A DNA stretch of 64,000 nt. It comes from Caballeronia sordidicola. Its GTDB lineage: Bacteria > Pseudomonadota > Gammaproteobacteria > Burkholderiales > Burkholderiaceae. The position numbers and the translations under genes were made by a program. Shown piece by piece: positions 33,494-40,532 of the stretch. The notes under the pieces were generated by a model that saw nothing but the letters and a program-made list of their open reading frames with translations, was not told the DNA's origin and did not search any database. Within the stretch, counting starts at the first letter, position 1; each line of letters starts with the position of its first letter. The DNA is taken from the NCBI RefSeq assembly GCF_000729995.1, contig NZ_JNFG01000024.1, positions 33,354 to 97,353 of the forward strand. Reading direction: 5' to 3'.

Positions 33494-33985
33494 ATGAGAC
33501 ACATTATTTCCGTGCTGCTGGAAAACGAACCGGGCGCGTTATCGCGTGTCGTCGGGCTCTTTTCCGCGCGTGGCTACAACATTGAAACCTTGACGGTGGC
33601 GCCGACCGAAGACAGTTCGCTGTCGCGGCTGACCATCGTTTCCATTGGCTCGGATGACGTGATCGAACAGATCACAAAGCACTTGAACCGCCTTATCGAG
33701 GTGGTGAAAGTGGTCGACCTGACAGAGGGCGCCCACATCGAGCGCGAGCTGATGCTGATCAAGGTGAGAGCGGTCGGTAAGGAACGGGAAGAGATGAAAC
33801 GGATGGCGGATATCTTCCGCGGCCGCATTATCGACGTCACCGAAAAAAGCTACACGATGGAACTGACGGGCGCGAGCGAGAAGCTCGACGCGTTTATTCA
33901 GGGGCTGGACGCCACGGCGATTCTCGAGACCGTGCGCACAGGAAGTTCCGGCATTGGCCGGGGCGAGCGAATCCTGAAAGTCTGA
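33494..33985 (+). CDS. ilvH: Acetolactate synthase small (regulatory) subunit
   Basis: A 163-residue subunit that activates the large subunit and gives it valine feedback inhibition. An ACT domain fills residues 3-78 (ISVLLENEPGALSRVVGLFSARGYNIETL), where the conserved N and G residues bind valine. The C-terminal half (RELMLIKVRAVGKEREEMKRMADIFRG...) is the activation domain. Length and sequence are standard. It lies between ilvI and ilvC. Confidence 0.97.
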   Translation: MRHIISVLLENEPGALSRVVGLFSARGYNIETLTVAPTEDSSLSRLTIVSIGSDDVIEQITKHLNRLIEVVKVVDLTEGAHIERELMLIKVRAVGKEREEMKRMADIFRGRIIDVTEKSYTMELTGASEKLDAFIQGLDATAILETVRTGSSGIGRGERILKV

Positions 33986-34055
33986 GAGCGGCTGAACAAA
34001 GCGCACGTTATTTAGCACCCAATTTCACAAATCATATTCAAGCAAAGGAACCACC

Positions 34056-35072
34056 ATGAAAGTTTTCTACGACAAAGACGCCGACCTCTCCCTCATCAAG
34101 GGCAAGCAAGTCACGATCATCGGTTATGGCTCGCAAGGCCATGCACACGCGCTGAACCTGAAAGAAAGCGGCGTGAACGTGACGGTCGGTCTGCGCAAGA
34201 ACGGCGCATCGTGGAGCAAGGCTGAGAAGGCCGGCCTGAAGGTCAAGGAAGTCGCTGAAGCCGTGAAGGGCGCGGACGTGGTCATGATGCTGCTGCCGGA
34301 CGAGCAGATCGCCGAAGTCTACAAGAACGAAGTGCATGACAACGCCAAGGAAGGCGCTGCCCTGGCATTCGCGCACGGCTTCAACGTGCATTACGGCCAG
34401 GTTATTCCGCGTGCCGACCTCGACGTGATCATGATTGCCCCGAAGGCGCCGGGCCACACGGTTCGCAGCACGTACTCCCAAGGCGGCGGCGTTCCCCACC
34501 TGATCGCCGTGGCGCAAGACAAGTCGGGCGCAGCACGCGACGTCGCTTTGTCGTATGCAGCAGCTAACGGCGGCGGCCGTGCCGGTATTATCGAAACGAA
34601 CTTCCGCGAAGAAACGGAAACCGACTTGTTCGGCGAGCAAGCTGTGCTGTGCGGCGGTACGGTCGACCTGATCAAGGCCGGCTTCGAAACGCTGGTGGAA
34701 GCAGGTTACGCGCCGGAAATGGCGTACTTTGAATGCCTGCACGAACTGAAGCTGATCGTCGACCTGATCTATGAAGGCGGCATCGCCAACATGAACTACT
34801 CGATCTCGAACAACGCCGAATACGGCGAATATGTGACGGGTCCGAAGATCGTGACGTCGGAAACGAAGAAGGCAATGAAGCAAGTGCTGACGGACATCCA
34901 GACCGGCGAGTACGCAAAGAGCTTCATCATCGAAAACAAGGCTGGCGCACCGACGCTGCAATCGCGCCGCCGCTTGACCGCTGAGCACCAGATCGAAACG
35001 GTCGGCGCCAAGCTGCGCGCAATGATGCCGTGGATCGCGGCAAACAAGCTCGTTGATCAGTCGAAGAACTAA
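34056..35072 (+). CDS. ilvC: Ketol-acid reductoisomerase
   Basis: A 338-residue class I enzyme that isomerises and reduces acetolactate to dihydroxyisovalerate with NADPH and magnesium. The nucleotide loop is GYGSQGHAHALNL (23-35); the metal ligands lie in ETDLFGEQAVLCGG and further on in ELKLIVDLIYEGG. AAAGGAA precedes the ATG. Its codons are strongly biased, as in highly expressed genes. Two hairpins follow the stop, the second a good terminator, so ilvIHC ends here. Confidence 0.97.
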   Translation: MKVFYDKDADLSLIKGKQVTIIGYGSQGHAHALNLKESGVNVTVGLRKNGASWSKAEKAGLKVKEVAEAVKGADVVMMLLPDEQIAEVYKNEVHDNAKEGAALAFAHGFNVHYGQVIPRADLDVIMIAPKAPGHTVRSTYSQGGGVPHLIAVAQDKSGAARDVALSYAAANGGGRAGIIETNFREETETDLFGEQAVLCGGTVDLIKAGFETLVEAGYAPEMAYFECLHELKLIVDLIYEGGIANMNYSISNNAEYGEYVTGPKIVTSETKKAMKQVLTDIQTGEYAKSFIIENKAGAPTLQSRRRLTAEHQIETVGAKLRAMMPWIAANKLVDQSKN

Positions 35073-35099
35073 GCAGCCGTAGAACTAAAAAAGCTGAAC

Positions 35100-35120
35100 G
35101 ACCGGCCTTGTGCGCCGGTC
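35100..35120 (+). repeat. Hairpin after ilvC
   Basis: GACCGGC (35100-35106) and GCCGGTC (35114-35120) pair perfectly with a 7-base loop. No T-run follows; it may protect the 3' end of the ilvC mRNA. Confidence 0.55.
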
Positions 35121-35135
35121 CTAGTGAAGACCGCA

Positions 35136-35171
35136 AGCCGTCCGGTGTCGCTTGGCGCCGGACGGCTTTTG
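35136..35171 (+). terminator. Rho-independent terminator of ilvIHC
   Basis: AGCCGTCCGG (35136-35145) pairs with CCGGACGGCT (35158-35167), a perfect 10-bp stem followed by TTTT. Confidence 0.85.
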
Positions 35172-35208
35172 CTATCCTACGGTTTTACTAAAAATATAGA
35201 ACTCGTTC

Positions 35209-35853
35209 ATGAACTATCCACATCCGATCATCGCGCGTGAAGGCTGGCCGTTTATTGCCATTGCGGCTGTCATTGCCGTGTTGATCCAGGCCATCGGCGG
35301 CTTTGCTTTTGCCTGGCCGTTCTGGCTGTTGACGATCTTCGTCGTCCAGTTTTTCCGTGACCCCGCCCGGCCGATTCCGGTTCAGGCAAACGCCGTGTTG
35401 TGTCCCGCCGACGGCCGTATCGTCGCTGTGGAAACCGCGCACGACCCTTATGCGGGCCGCGAAGCGCTGAAGATCAGCGTGTTCATGAACGTGTTCAATG
35501 TCCACTCGCAACGATCGCCAGTCGATGGCGCCATTAGCAAGGTGCAGTACTTTCCGGGTTCGTTTCTCAACGCCGCAGTCGACAAAGCCTCGACCGAGAA
35601 CGAACGCAATGCGATCGTGATCGAGACGGCGGCAGGGCACACGGTGACTTCCGTGCAGATCGCCGGGCTGATTGCGCGGCGCATTTTGTGCTACGTCCAC
35701 GTGGGGGAGCCGCTTAATCGTGGCCAGCGTTATGGCTTTATCCGCTTCGGGTCGCGGGTGGATGTGTATTTGCCGGTGGGCAGCCGTCCGCGGGTGGCGA
35801 TCGGCGAGAAAGTGTCGGCGTCGTCTACCATCCTTGCCGAGTTCGCAGAGTAA
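35209..35853 (+). CDS. psd: Phosphatidylserine decarboxylase proenzyme
   Basis: A 214-residue short-form Psd that turns phosphatidylserine into phosphatidylethanolamine. Self-cleavage at Gly181-Ser182 (YGFIRFGSRVDVYLP) creates the pyruvoyl group on the alpha chain. An N-terminal hydrophobic stretch (15-48) anchors it in the inner membrane. FMNVFNVHSQRSPVDG is a strong family motif. The ATG has no clear ribosome site, and only about 40 bp separate it from the upstream terminator, so its promoter must lie within that short gap. The next gene makes its substrate. Confidence 0.95.
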   Translation: MNYPHPIIAREGWPFIAIAAVIAVLIQAIGGFAFAWPFWLLTIFVVQFFRDPARPIPVQANAVLCPADGRIVAVETAHDPYAGREALKISVFMNVFNVHSQRSPVDGAISKVQYFPGSFLNAAVDKASTENERNAIVIETAAGHTVTSVQIAGLIARRILCYVHVGEPLNRGQRYGFIRFGSRVDVYLPVGSRPRVAIGEKVSASSTILAEFAE

Positions 35854-35899
35854 TTGGCGTGAATAAGCGGTAAAACCAGGCTGCACAACGGAGGACTCG

Positions 35900-36766
35900 A
35901 TGGCGGCACTCAAACCGCGCCGAACGCGAAGCACGACAACACCCCCGCGGGCGTTTCGCCGCAACAAGTCGGCGCAGGACCTGGGCGTGCTGGAAACACG
36001 GCGTGCGAAGCGGCAACAGTTTTTGAGGAAACGCGGCATTTACCTGCTGCCCAACGCATTCACCACGGCCGCGTTGTTTTGCGGCTTTTTCGCGGTCGTT
36101 CAGGCCATGAACGTACGCTTCGAGATCGCGGCCATCGCGATCTTCGTGGCCATGGTGCTGGATGGCATGGATGGCCGGGTGGCGCGCATGACGCACACGC
36201 AAAGCGCGTTCGGCGAACAGTTCGACAGCCTCTCCGACATGGTCTCGTTCGGCGTGGCGCCCGCGCTGGTGATGTACGAATGGATCCTGAAGGACCTGGG
36301 CCGCTGGGGCTGGCTCGCGGCGTTTGTCTATTGCTCGGGCGCGGCATTGCGTCTCGCGCGCTTCAATACAAACGTAGGCGTAGTCGATAAACGTTATTTC
36401 CAGGGCCTGCCGAGCCCGGCAGCGGCGGCATTGATCGCGGGTTTCGTGTGGCTCGCCACCGATAACCGTGTGCCGCTGAAGCTGGTCTGGCTGCCGTGGG
36501 TGGCGTTTGCGCTGACTATCTATGCGGGTGTCACGATGGTGTCAAACGCGCCGTTTTACAGCGGCAAGGCGCTCGATGTACGGTTCCGCGTCCCGTTCGC
36601 CGGCGTGTTGCTGGTGGTGGTGGCGTTTGTGCTGGTATCGTCGGATCCGCCTTTGATGTTGTTCGGTTTGTTCGTCTTGTACGGCTTTTCCGGTTACGCA
36701 TGGTGGGGGTACATGGCCATCCGCGGCCGGCCGAATCCGGCCAGATCGTCTGAAAAAGCGCATTGA
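35900..36766 (+). CDS. pssA: CDP-diacylglycerol-serine O-phosphatidyltransferase
   Basis: A 288-residue integral membrane enzyme that makes phosphatidylserine from CDP-diacylglycerol and serine. The CDP-alcohol phosphotransferase signature is seen as DGMDGRVARMTHTQSAFGEQ followed by FDSLSDMVSFGVAPA. About seven hydrophobic segments follow a basic 45-residue N-terminal tail (RRTRSTTTPPRAFRRNK). GGAGGA precedes the ATG, 46 bp after psd, so the two PE-synthesis genes form one operon, closed by a strong terminator. Confidence 0.95.
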   Translation: MAALKPRRTRSTTTPPRAFRRNKSAQDLGVLETRRAKRQQFLRKRGIYLLPNAFTTAALFCGFFAVVQAMNVRFEIAAIAIFVAMVLDGMDGRVARMTHTQSAFGEQFDSLSDMVSFGVAPALVMYEWILKDLGRWGWLAAFVYCSGAALRLARFNTNVGVVDKRYFQGLPSPAAAALIAGFVWLATDNRVPLKLVWLPWVAFALTIYAGVTMVSNAPFYSGKALDVRFRVPFAGVLLVVVAFVLVSSDPPLMLFGLFVLYGFSGYAWWGYMAIRGRPNPARSSEKAH

Positions 36767-36772
36767 GGGTAC

Positions 36773-36806
36773 AGCGCGCATCGGTCTGACGCCGGTGCGC
36801 GCTTTT
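36773..36806 (+). terminator. Rho-independent terminator of psd-pssA
   Basis: AGCGCGCATCGG (36773-36784) pairs with CCGGTGCGCGCT (36792-36803) over 12 bp with one G-T pair and a 7-base loop, then a run of T's. Confidence 0.88.
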
Positions 36807-36873
36807 TGCTTTTGGGCGCCTCTTTGTCCAAAGCCTTGCGGGTCACGTCAATCGGTGCGATCGGAAAGCCCAA

Positions 36874-36902
36874 TTGCACGCTCTCAAAAATCTCGCTATA
36901 GT
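36874..36902 (+). promoter_or_regulatory. Promoter of the leu leader and leuA
   Basis: TTGCAC (36874-36879) and TATAGT (36897-36902) with a 17-bp spacer. The start site is predicted at 36908-36909, the first base or so of the leader-peptide ATG, giving a leader of about 209 bases before leuA. Confidence 0.7.
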
Positions 36903-36908
36903 CTGCAA

Positions 36909-36995
36909 ATGATTTTTTTCGCCCATCCCCTCTCGTCTTTTCTAGCTGGTGCGCCGCTACGCGCGCTACCGCTACTAGCGCGCCTACCGCGCTAA
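36909..36995 (+). CDS. leuL: Leucine-rich leader peptide of leuA (attenuator)
   Basis: A 28-codon frame. Seven codons specify leucine, one CTC and six CTA (at 36942, 36957, 36966, 36972, 36975 and 36984). CTA is scarce in the neighbouring genes, which prefer CTG and CTC. Four of the CTA codons fall within the last 30 bases, inside the pairing segments of the adjacent hairpins. This is the classical design in which ribosome stalling at Leu codons, when charged tRNA-Leu is short, decides RNA folding. The ATG lies at or next to the predicted transcription start, so translation would be leaderless. No ribosome site is seen. Gene symbol by analogy with enteric leuL. Confidence 0.72.
   Translation: MIFFAHPLSSFLAGAPLRALPLLARLPR
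36961..36994 (+). promoter_or_regulatory. Mutually exclusive leader hairpins of the leu attenuator
   Basis: Segment A GCGCGCTA (36961-36968) pairs perfectly with B TAGCGCGC (36976-36983). B can instead pair with C CGCGCTA (36988-36994). C could also pair, with one G-U, with TGGCGCG near 37044-37050, which lies ahead of a T-run (ATTGTTTTT, ending near 37075). No compact terminator stem directly abuts that T-run, so the final switching step is unclear and could involve Rho. Confidence 0.6.
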
Positions 36996-37117
36996 GCTTC
37001 CCGCCTTCCGTCTGCTCGTTCGTGGTTTTCGACGCCAGCGGTGGCGCGAACACCCGGATTCCGTATTGTTTTTCCCCACCGTTTTCAAAACACTAAAACT
37101 CCCCACTGGAGCCCGAC

Positions 37118-38668
37118 ATGGCAGACAAACTGATCATTTTCGATACGACCTTGCGCGATGGCGAGCAATCCCCCGGCGCGTCGATGACGAAGGAAGAGAA
37201 GATCCGGATCGCGAAAGCGCTCGAACGGATGAAGGTCGATGTGATCGAAGCGGGCTTCGCTGCCAGCTCGAACGGCGATTTCGATGCAATCCACACCATT
37301 GCCGGCCTGATCAAGGACAGCACGATTTGCTCACTCGCCCGTGCCAACGATAAAGACATCCAGCGCGCCGCGGACGCCCTGAAGCCCGCCGGTCATTTCC
37401 GCATCCATACGTTCATCGCGACGTCAGCGCTGCATATGGAAAAGAAGTTGCGCATGAGCGCGGATCAAGTCTACGAACAGGCGCGTCTCGCCACGCGTTT
37501 CGCGCGCAAGTTCACGGATGACGTTGAATTTTCGCCGGAAGACGGCAGCCGTTCCGACCTCGATTTCCTGTGCCGCGTGCTAGAAGCGGTGATTGATGAA
37601 GGCGCAACCATCATCAATATTCCAGATACCGTCGGCTACGCCGTGCCGGAAGGCTACGGCAACCTGATCAAGACCATCCGCGAACGCGTGCCGAATTCGG
37701 ACAAGGCGGTTTGGTCCGTGCATTGCCACGATGACCTCGGCATGGCGGTCGCGAATTCGCTGGCCGGTGTGCATATCGGCGGGGCGCGTCAGATCGAATG
37801 CACGATCAACGGCTTGGGCGAGCGCGCAGGCAACACCGCGCTTGAAGAAGTCGTGATGGCGATGAAAACGCGCAAGGATTACTACGGGCTCGAACTCGGT
37901 ATCGATACAACGCATATTGTGCCGACCTCGAAGCTCGTCTCGCAGATCACTGGTTTTGTCGTGCAGCCGAACAAGGCCGTGGTCGGCGCGAATGCGTTTG
38001 CGCATGCTTCCGGGATTCACCAGGATGGCGTGTTGAAAGCGCGCGATACCTACGAAATCATGCGCGCTGAAGACGTGGGCTGGGCGACTAACAAGATCGT
38101 GCTCGGCAAGTTGTCGGGTCGTAACGCGTTCAAGCAGCGGCTGGAAGATCTCGGCGTGACGCTGGAATCGGAAACGGATGTGAACGCCGCGTTCGTGCGC
38201 TTCAAGGAACTCGCCGATCGTAAATCCGAGATCTTCGACGAAGACATCATGGCGATCGTCTCCGAAGAATCCGCTGAAATGCAGGCTAAAGAAACGTTCC
38301 GCTTCGTGTCGCTGGCGCAGCACTCGGAAACGGGCGAGCAGCCGCATGCACGCGTGGTGTTTGCCGTCGATGGTATCGAAGTGCAGGGTGAATCGCGTGG
38401 CAATGGCCCGGTCGATGCCACGCTTCACGCGATCGAATCGAAGGTGACGAGTGGCGCCGAACTCGTGTTGTATTCGGTGAACGCCATTACCACCGGCACG
38501 CAGGCTCAGGGCGAAGTGACCGTGCGTTTGTCGAAGAGCGGCCGGATTGTGAACGGCGTGGGCACGGACCCGGACATTGTGGCGGCATCGGCGAAGGCGT
38601 ATATCGCGGCGTTGAACAAGCTGCATTCGAAGGTTGAAAAGTTGAATCCGCAGCTTTCCTCAGTTTGA
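37118..38668 (+). CDS. leuA: 2-isopropylmalate synthase
   Basis: A 516-residue enzyme that joins acetyl-CoA to 2-ketoisovalerate, the committed step to leucine. FDTTLRDGEQSPGASM opens the TIM barrel and HCHDDLGMAVANS supplies the metal-binding histidines. GIHQDGVLK follows in the linker, and the C-terminal 120 residues are the leucine-binding regulatory domain. CTGGAG stands before the ATG. It takes its keto acid from the ilv pathway upstream and is expressed separately, with its own leader. Confidence 0.96.
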   Translation: MADKLIIFDTTLRDGEQSPGASMTKEEKIRIAKALERMKVDVIEAGFAASSNGDFDAIHTIAGLIKDSTICSLARANDKDIQRAADALKPAGHFRIHTFIATSALHMEKKLRMSADQVYEQARLATRFARKFTDDVEFSPEDGSRSDLDFLCRVLEAVIDEGATIINIPDTVGYAVPEGYGNLIKTIRERVPNSDKAVWSVHCHDDLGMAVANSLAGVHIGGARQIECTINGLGERAGNTALEEVVMAMKTRKDYYGLELGIDTTHIVPTSKLVSQITGFVVQPNKAVVGANAFAHASGIHQDGVLKARDTYEIMRAEDVGWATNKIVLGKLSGRNAFKQRLEDLGVTLESETDVNAAFVRFKELADRKSEIFDEDIMAIVSEESAEMQAKETFRFVSLAQHSETGEQPHARVVFAVDGIEVQGESRGNGPVDATLHAIESKVTSGAELVLYSVNAITTGTQAQGEVTVRLSKSGRIVNGVGTDPDIVAASAKAYIAALNKLHSKVEKLNPQLSSV

Positions 38669-38707
38669 TTCGATTGAGCGAAGCGCGTATCCGGCGCTTC
38701 ATCGGTT

Positions 38708-38742
38708 AAAAACGGCTCTCGCCACAAGCGAGGGCCGTTTTT
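38708..38742. terminator. Bidirectional-looking terminator after leuA
   Basis: A 15-bp stem (38708-38722 with 38728-38742, one G-T pair) with A's before and T's after, so it can act for leuA on the plus strand and for can on the minus strand. Confidence 0.88.
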
Positions 38743-38855
38743 CATTGCAGCTTAATTAACAGGAGACCGTTTGAAAAGCGCCATCCTAGTGGCCGATGGT
38801 TTCGATCACGCTGGGCGCCACCAAGTGCAGTCGCGGGTTCTGCGGCCGATACCGC

Positions 38856-39512
38856 TCATGCCGCTTTCGACGCTGCATTCGAAGAGCCGGCGGCCTGTCC
38901 TTCGGAATCGACTGCGGTCTCGGCGGCATCTCCGGATGAAAGCACCTTGATGCGGCCGTCGTGCAGGCCGAAGATCCAGCCGTGAACGCGCGGTGGACGC
39001 TCGGCATCGCGCACGATGGACGTGTCACGCAGCGCCTTCACTTGTTCGAGCACGCTCAGTTCGGCCAGCCGGTCGATGCGCGAATCCATCGTGCCCAACG
39101 CGTCGAGTTCGCTGCTGTGCGTATGTGCCAGCGCGCACAGCGGGGCAATGCGACGGTTGACATGCGGCAGGGCGTCGGACAAGGGCAGCAACGACGCTCG
39201 CACGCCCCCGCAGCCGTAATGTCCGCACACAATGACGTCGTCCACTTTTAAAACGTTCACCGCGTATTCGAGGACGCTCATGGTGTTGTCATCGTCCGGT
39301 GAAAAGAGGTTCGCGATGTTGCGATGGACGAATAAATCACCGGGCTTCGAGTGCGTGATGGTTTCGGCCGGCACGCGGCTGTCCGAGCATCCAAGCCACA
39401 GGACGGTCGGACTTTGGCCCTGAGCCAGGGTTTCGAAGAAATCCGGGTCGCTGGCGGCAACCTCAGCCGCCCAGCCGACGTTTTCAACCAGCATGCGTTT
39501 GGGTCGATTCAT
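38856..39512 (-). CDS. can: Beta-class carbonic anhydrase
   Basis: A 218-residue zinc enzyme that interconverts carbon dioxide and bicarbonate. The zinc and active-site residues are present as CSDSR (Cys, Asp, Arg) and, about 55 residues on, HYGCGGV (His and Cys). I start at the ATG at 39512, where GGAG stands nine bases upstream, rather than at an earlier in-frame codon. The C-terminal 25 residues (AAETAVDSEGQAAGSSNAASKAA) are an unstructured tail. It is transcribed toward leuA and ends ahead of the shared terminator. Confidence 0.93.
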   Translation of the reverse strand: MNRPKRMLVENVGWAAEVAASDPDFFETLAQGQSPTVLWLGCSDSRVPAETITHSKPGDLFVHRNIANLFSPDDDNTMSVLEYAVNVLKVDDVIVCGHYGCGGVRASLLPLSDALPHVNRRIAPLCALAHTHSSELDALGTMDSRIDRLAELSVLEQVKALRDTSIVRDAERPPRVHGWIFGLHDGRIKVLSSGDAAETAVDSEGQAAGSSNAASKAA

Positions 39513-39653
39513 GGGTATCAGCTCCAAAAGCGTAAAAGGCACAACGCTGCAACGGTCAAATTATCGCTGGAAACGGGTTTCCGGCGTCATAGCTGCGTCG
39601 CGACGTTACCTTACGAATTAATTTCCATGAAAGGGTTTCAGTCGTCTAGGCAT

Positions 39654-39688
39654 AAAAAATGCCGCTTTTCAGGGCGGCATTTTTTTTC
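39654..39688. terminator. Terminator between can and the lipoprotein gene
   Basis: ATGCCGC (39659-39665) and GCGGCAT (39674-39680) extended by A/T pairs, with A's on one side and eight T's on the other. It closes the lipoprotein gene on the minus strand. Confidence 0.82.
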
Positions 39689-39723
39689 GTCGACAAAAGA
39701 TTTCTTCAGTGCTTCCACCGAAA

Positions 39724-40233
39724 TCAGAAGAAATTCCGTTGATCGGGATCGTGCAGCGGGTCAGGCGTTTTTTGCGTCAGGCGCAGCGTCCCTTGGTCAT
39801 CGAAGTAAAAGCTGTACATCATGTACCAGACGTTTGCCTCCATGTACCGGTACGTCCAGACCTCGCGTTTCATCAACGGGAAGTAGGACGTCTCCACCGG
39901 ACGACCGAAGTTGAGCAGCACGTCCTTACGCGTCCACGTGCCGATCTGCGCTTTGTAGAACTCGTTTTCATCGAGGACCTGACGCACGCTCACGATCTTT
40001 CCCGATGCATCGATATCCGCCGCCGTGGTCGTCTCGCCCAGCGGTTGCGTCGGCCACATCAGGCGGCGGCCGCCGTCCGGCAGGTCATAGACCTCCCTCG
40101 GCGGCCCCAGCTTCGCCGTGATCGTGGACGAATCCGCGCCCGCCTGGTAGTTCTGCCATGGCTGTGCGCACGCCGTGAGCAGAAGGGCGAGTGCCATTGC
40201 CGCCGCGGGTTTTCGTATTGCCTTGCTCAACAT
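39724..40233 (-). CDS. Lipoprotein with two BamE/SmpA-like repeats
   Basis: A 169-residue outer-membrane-type lipoprotein. The signal peptide ends in the lipobox LTAC, with Cys near residue 22, followed by Ala-Gln. The mature part holds two similar units, each with a TAKLGPP or LLNFGRP start and a tyrosine/tryptophan-rich strand (REVWTYRYMEANVWYMMYSFYF), resembling the SmpA/OmlA (BamE) fold. AAGGAGG five bases upstream fixes the start. BamE aids the outer-membrane assembly machine; whether this paralogue does so is unknown. Confidence 0.8.
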   Translation of the reverse strand: MLSKAIRKPAAAMALALLLTACAQPWQNYQAGADSSTITAKLGPPREVYDLPDGGRRLMWPTQPLGETTTAADIDASGKIVSVRQVLDENEFYKAQIGTWTRKDVLLNFGRPVETSYFPLMKREVWTYRYMEANVWYMMYSFYFDDQGTLRLTQKTPDPLHDPDQRNFF

Positions 40234-40532
40234 TGAAGCCTCCTTCGTATTCGTATCCACGCGGTATCCACGATCGGGCGTGGGTTTTTCTACTGATTTG
40301 CGCGGCATTGGTTATTTTGACATGCAGGCTGAGTGGGTGGTTTTGATCGCGGTTAGCGCGGCGTGCTTTTGCTGGCAAGTGCTTGCGCTTGGCCGGTGCT
40401 TGTATAGGAAACGCGCAGGCTCGGGTGGCTATTCCATCTACGTTCGGATTTTCCCGGCGGTTGCATGCAGCGTGCCGAACGCCCTATGATCCGCGATTCG
40501 CTTCGCTGTCATTTATCCATGGATGGACTGTA

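Noticed and set aside
35169..35200. Promoter for psd (TTGCTA ... TATAGA)
   Set aside because: The spacer would be 20 bp; a promoter must lie nearby but these boxes are not convincing.
38786..38855. Minus-strand tail ...HLVAPSVIETIGH beyond the can stop
   Set aside because: It would need a frameshift in can; the 218-residue can product is already of normal length.
38772..38945. Short plus-strand frame after leuA starting LKSAILVADGFDHAGR, with AGGAG upstream
   Set aside because: The start looks protein-like, but the rest is Arg-rich and runs into the can gene in antisense. It could be a relic, but nothing supports it.
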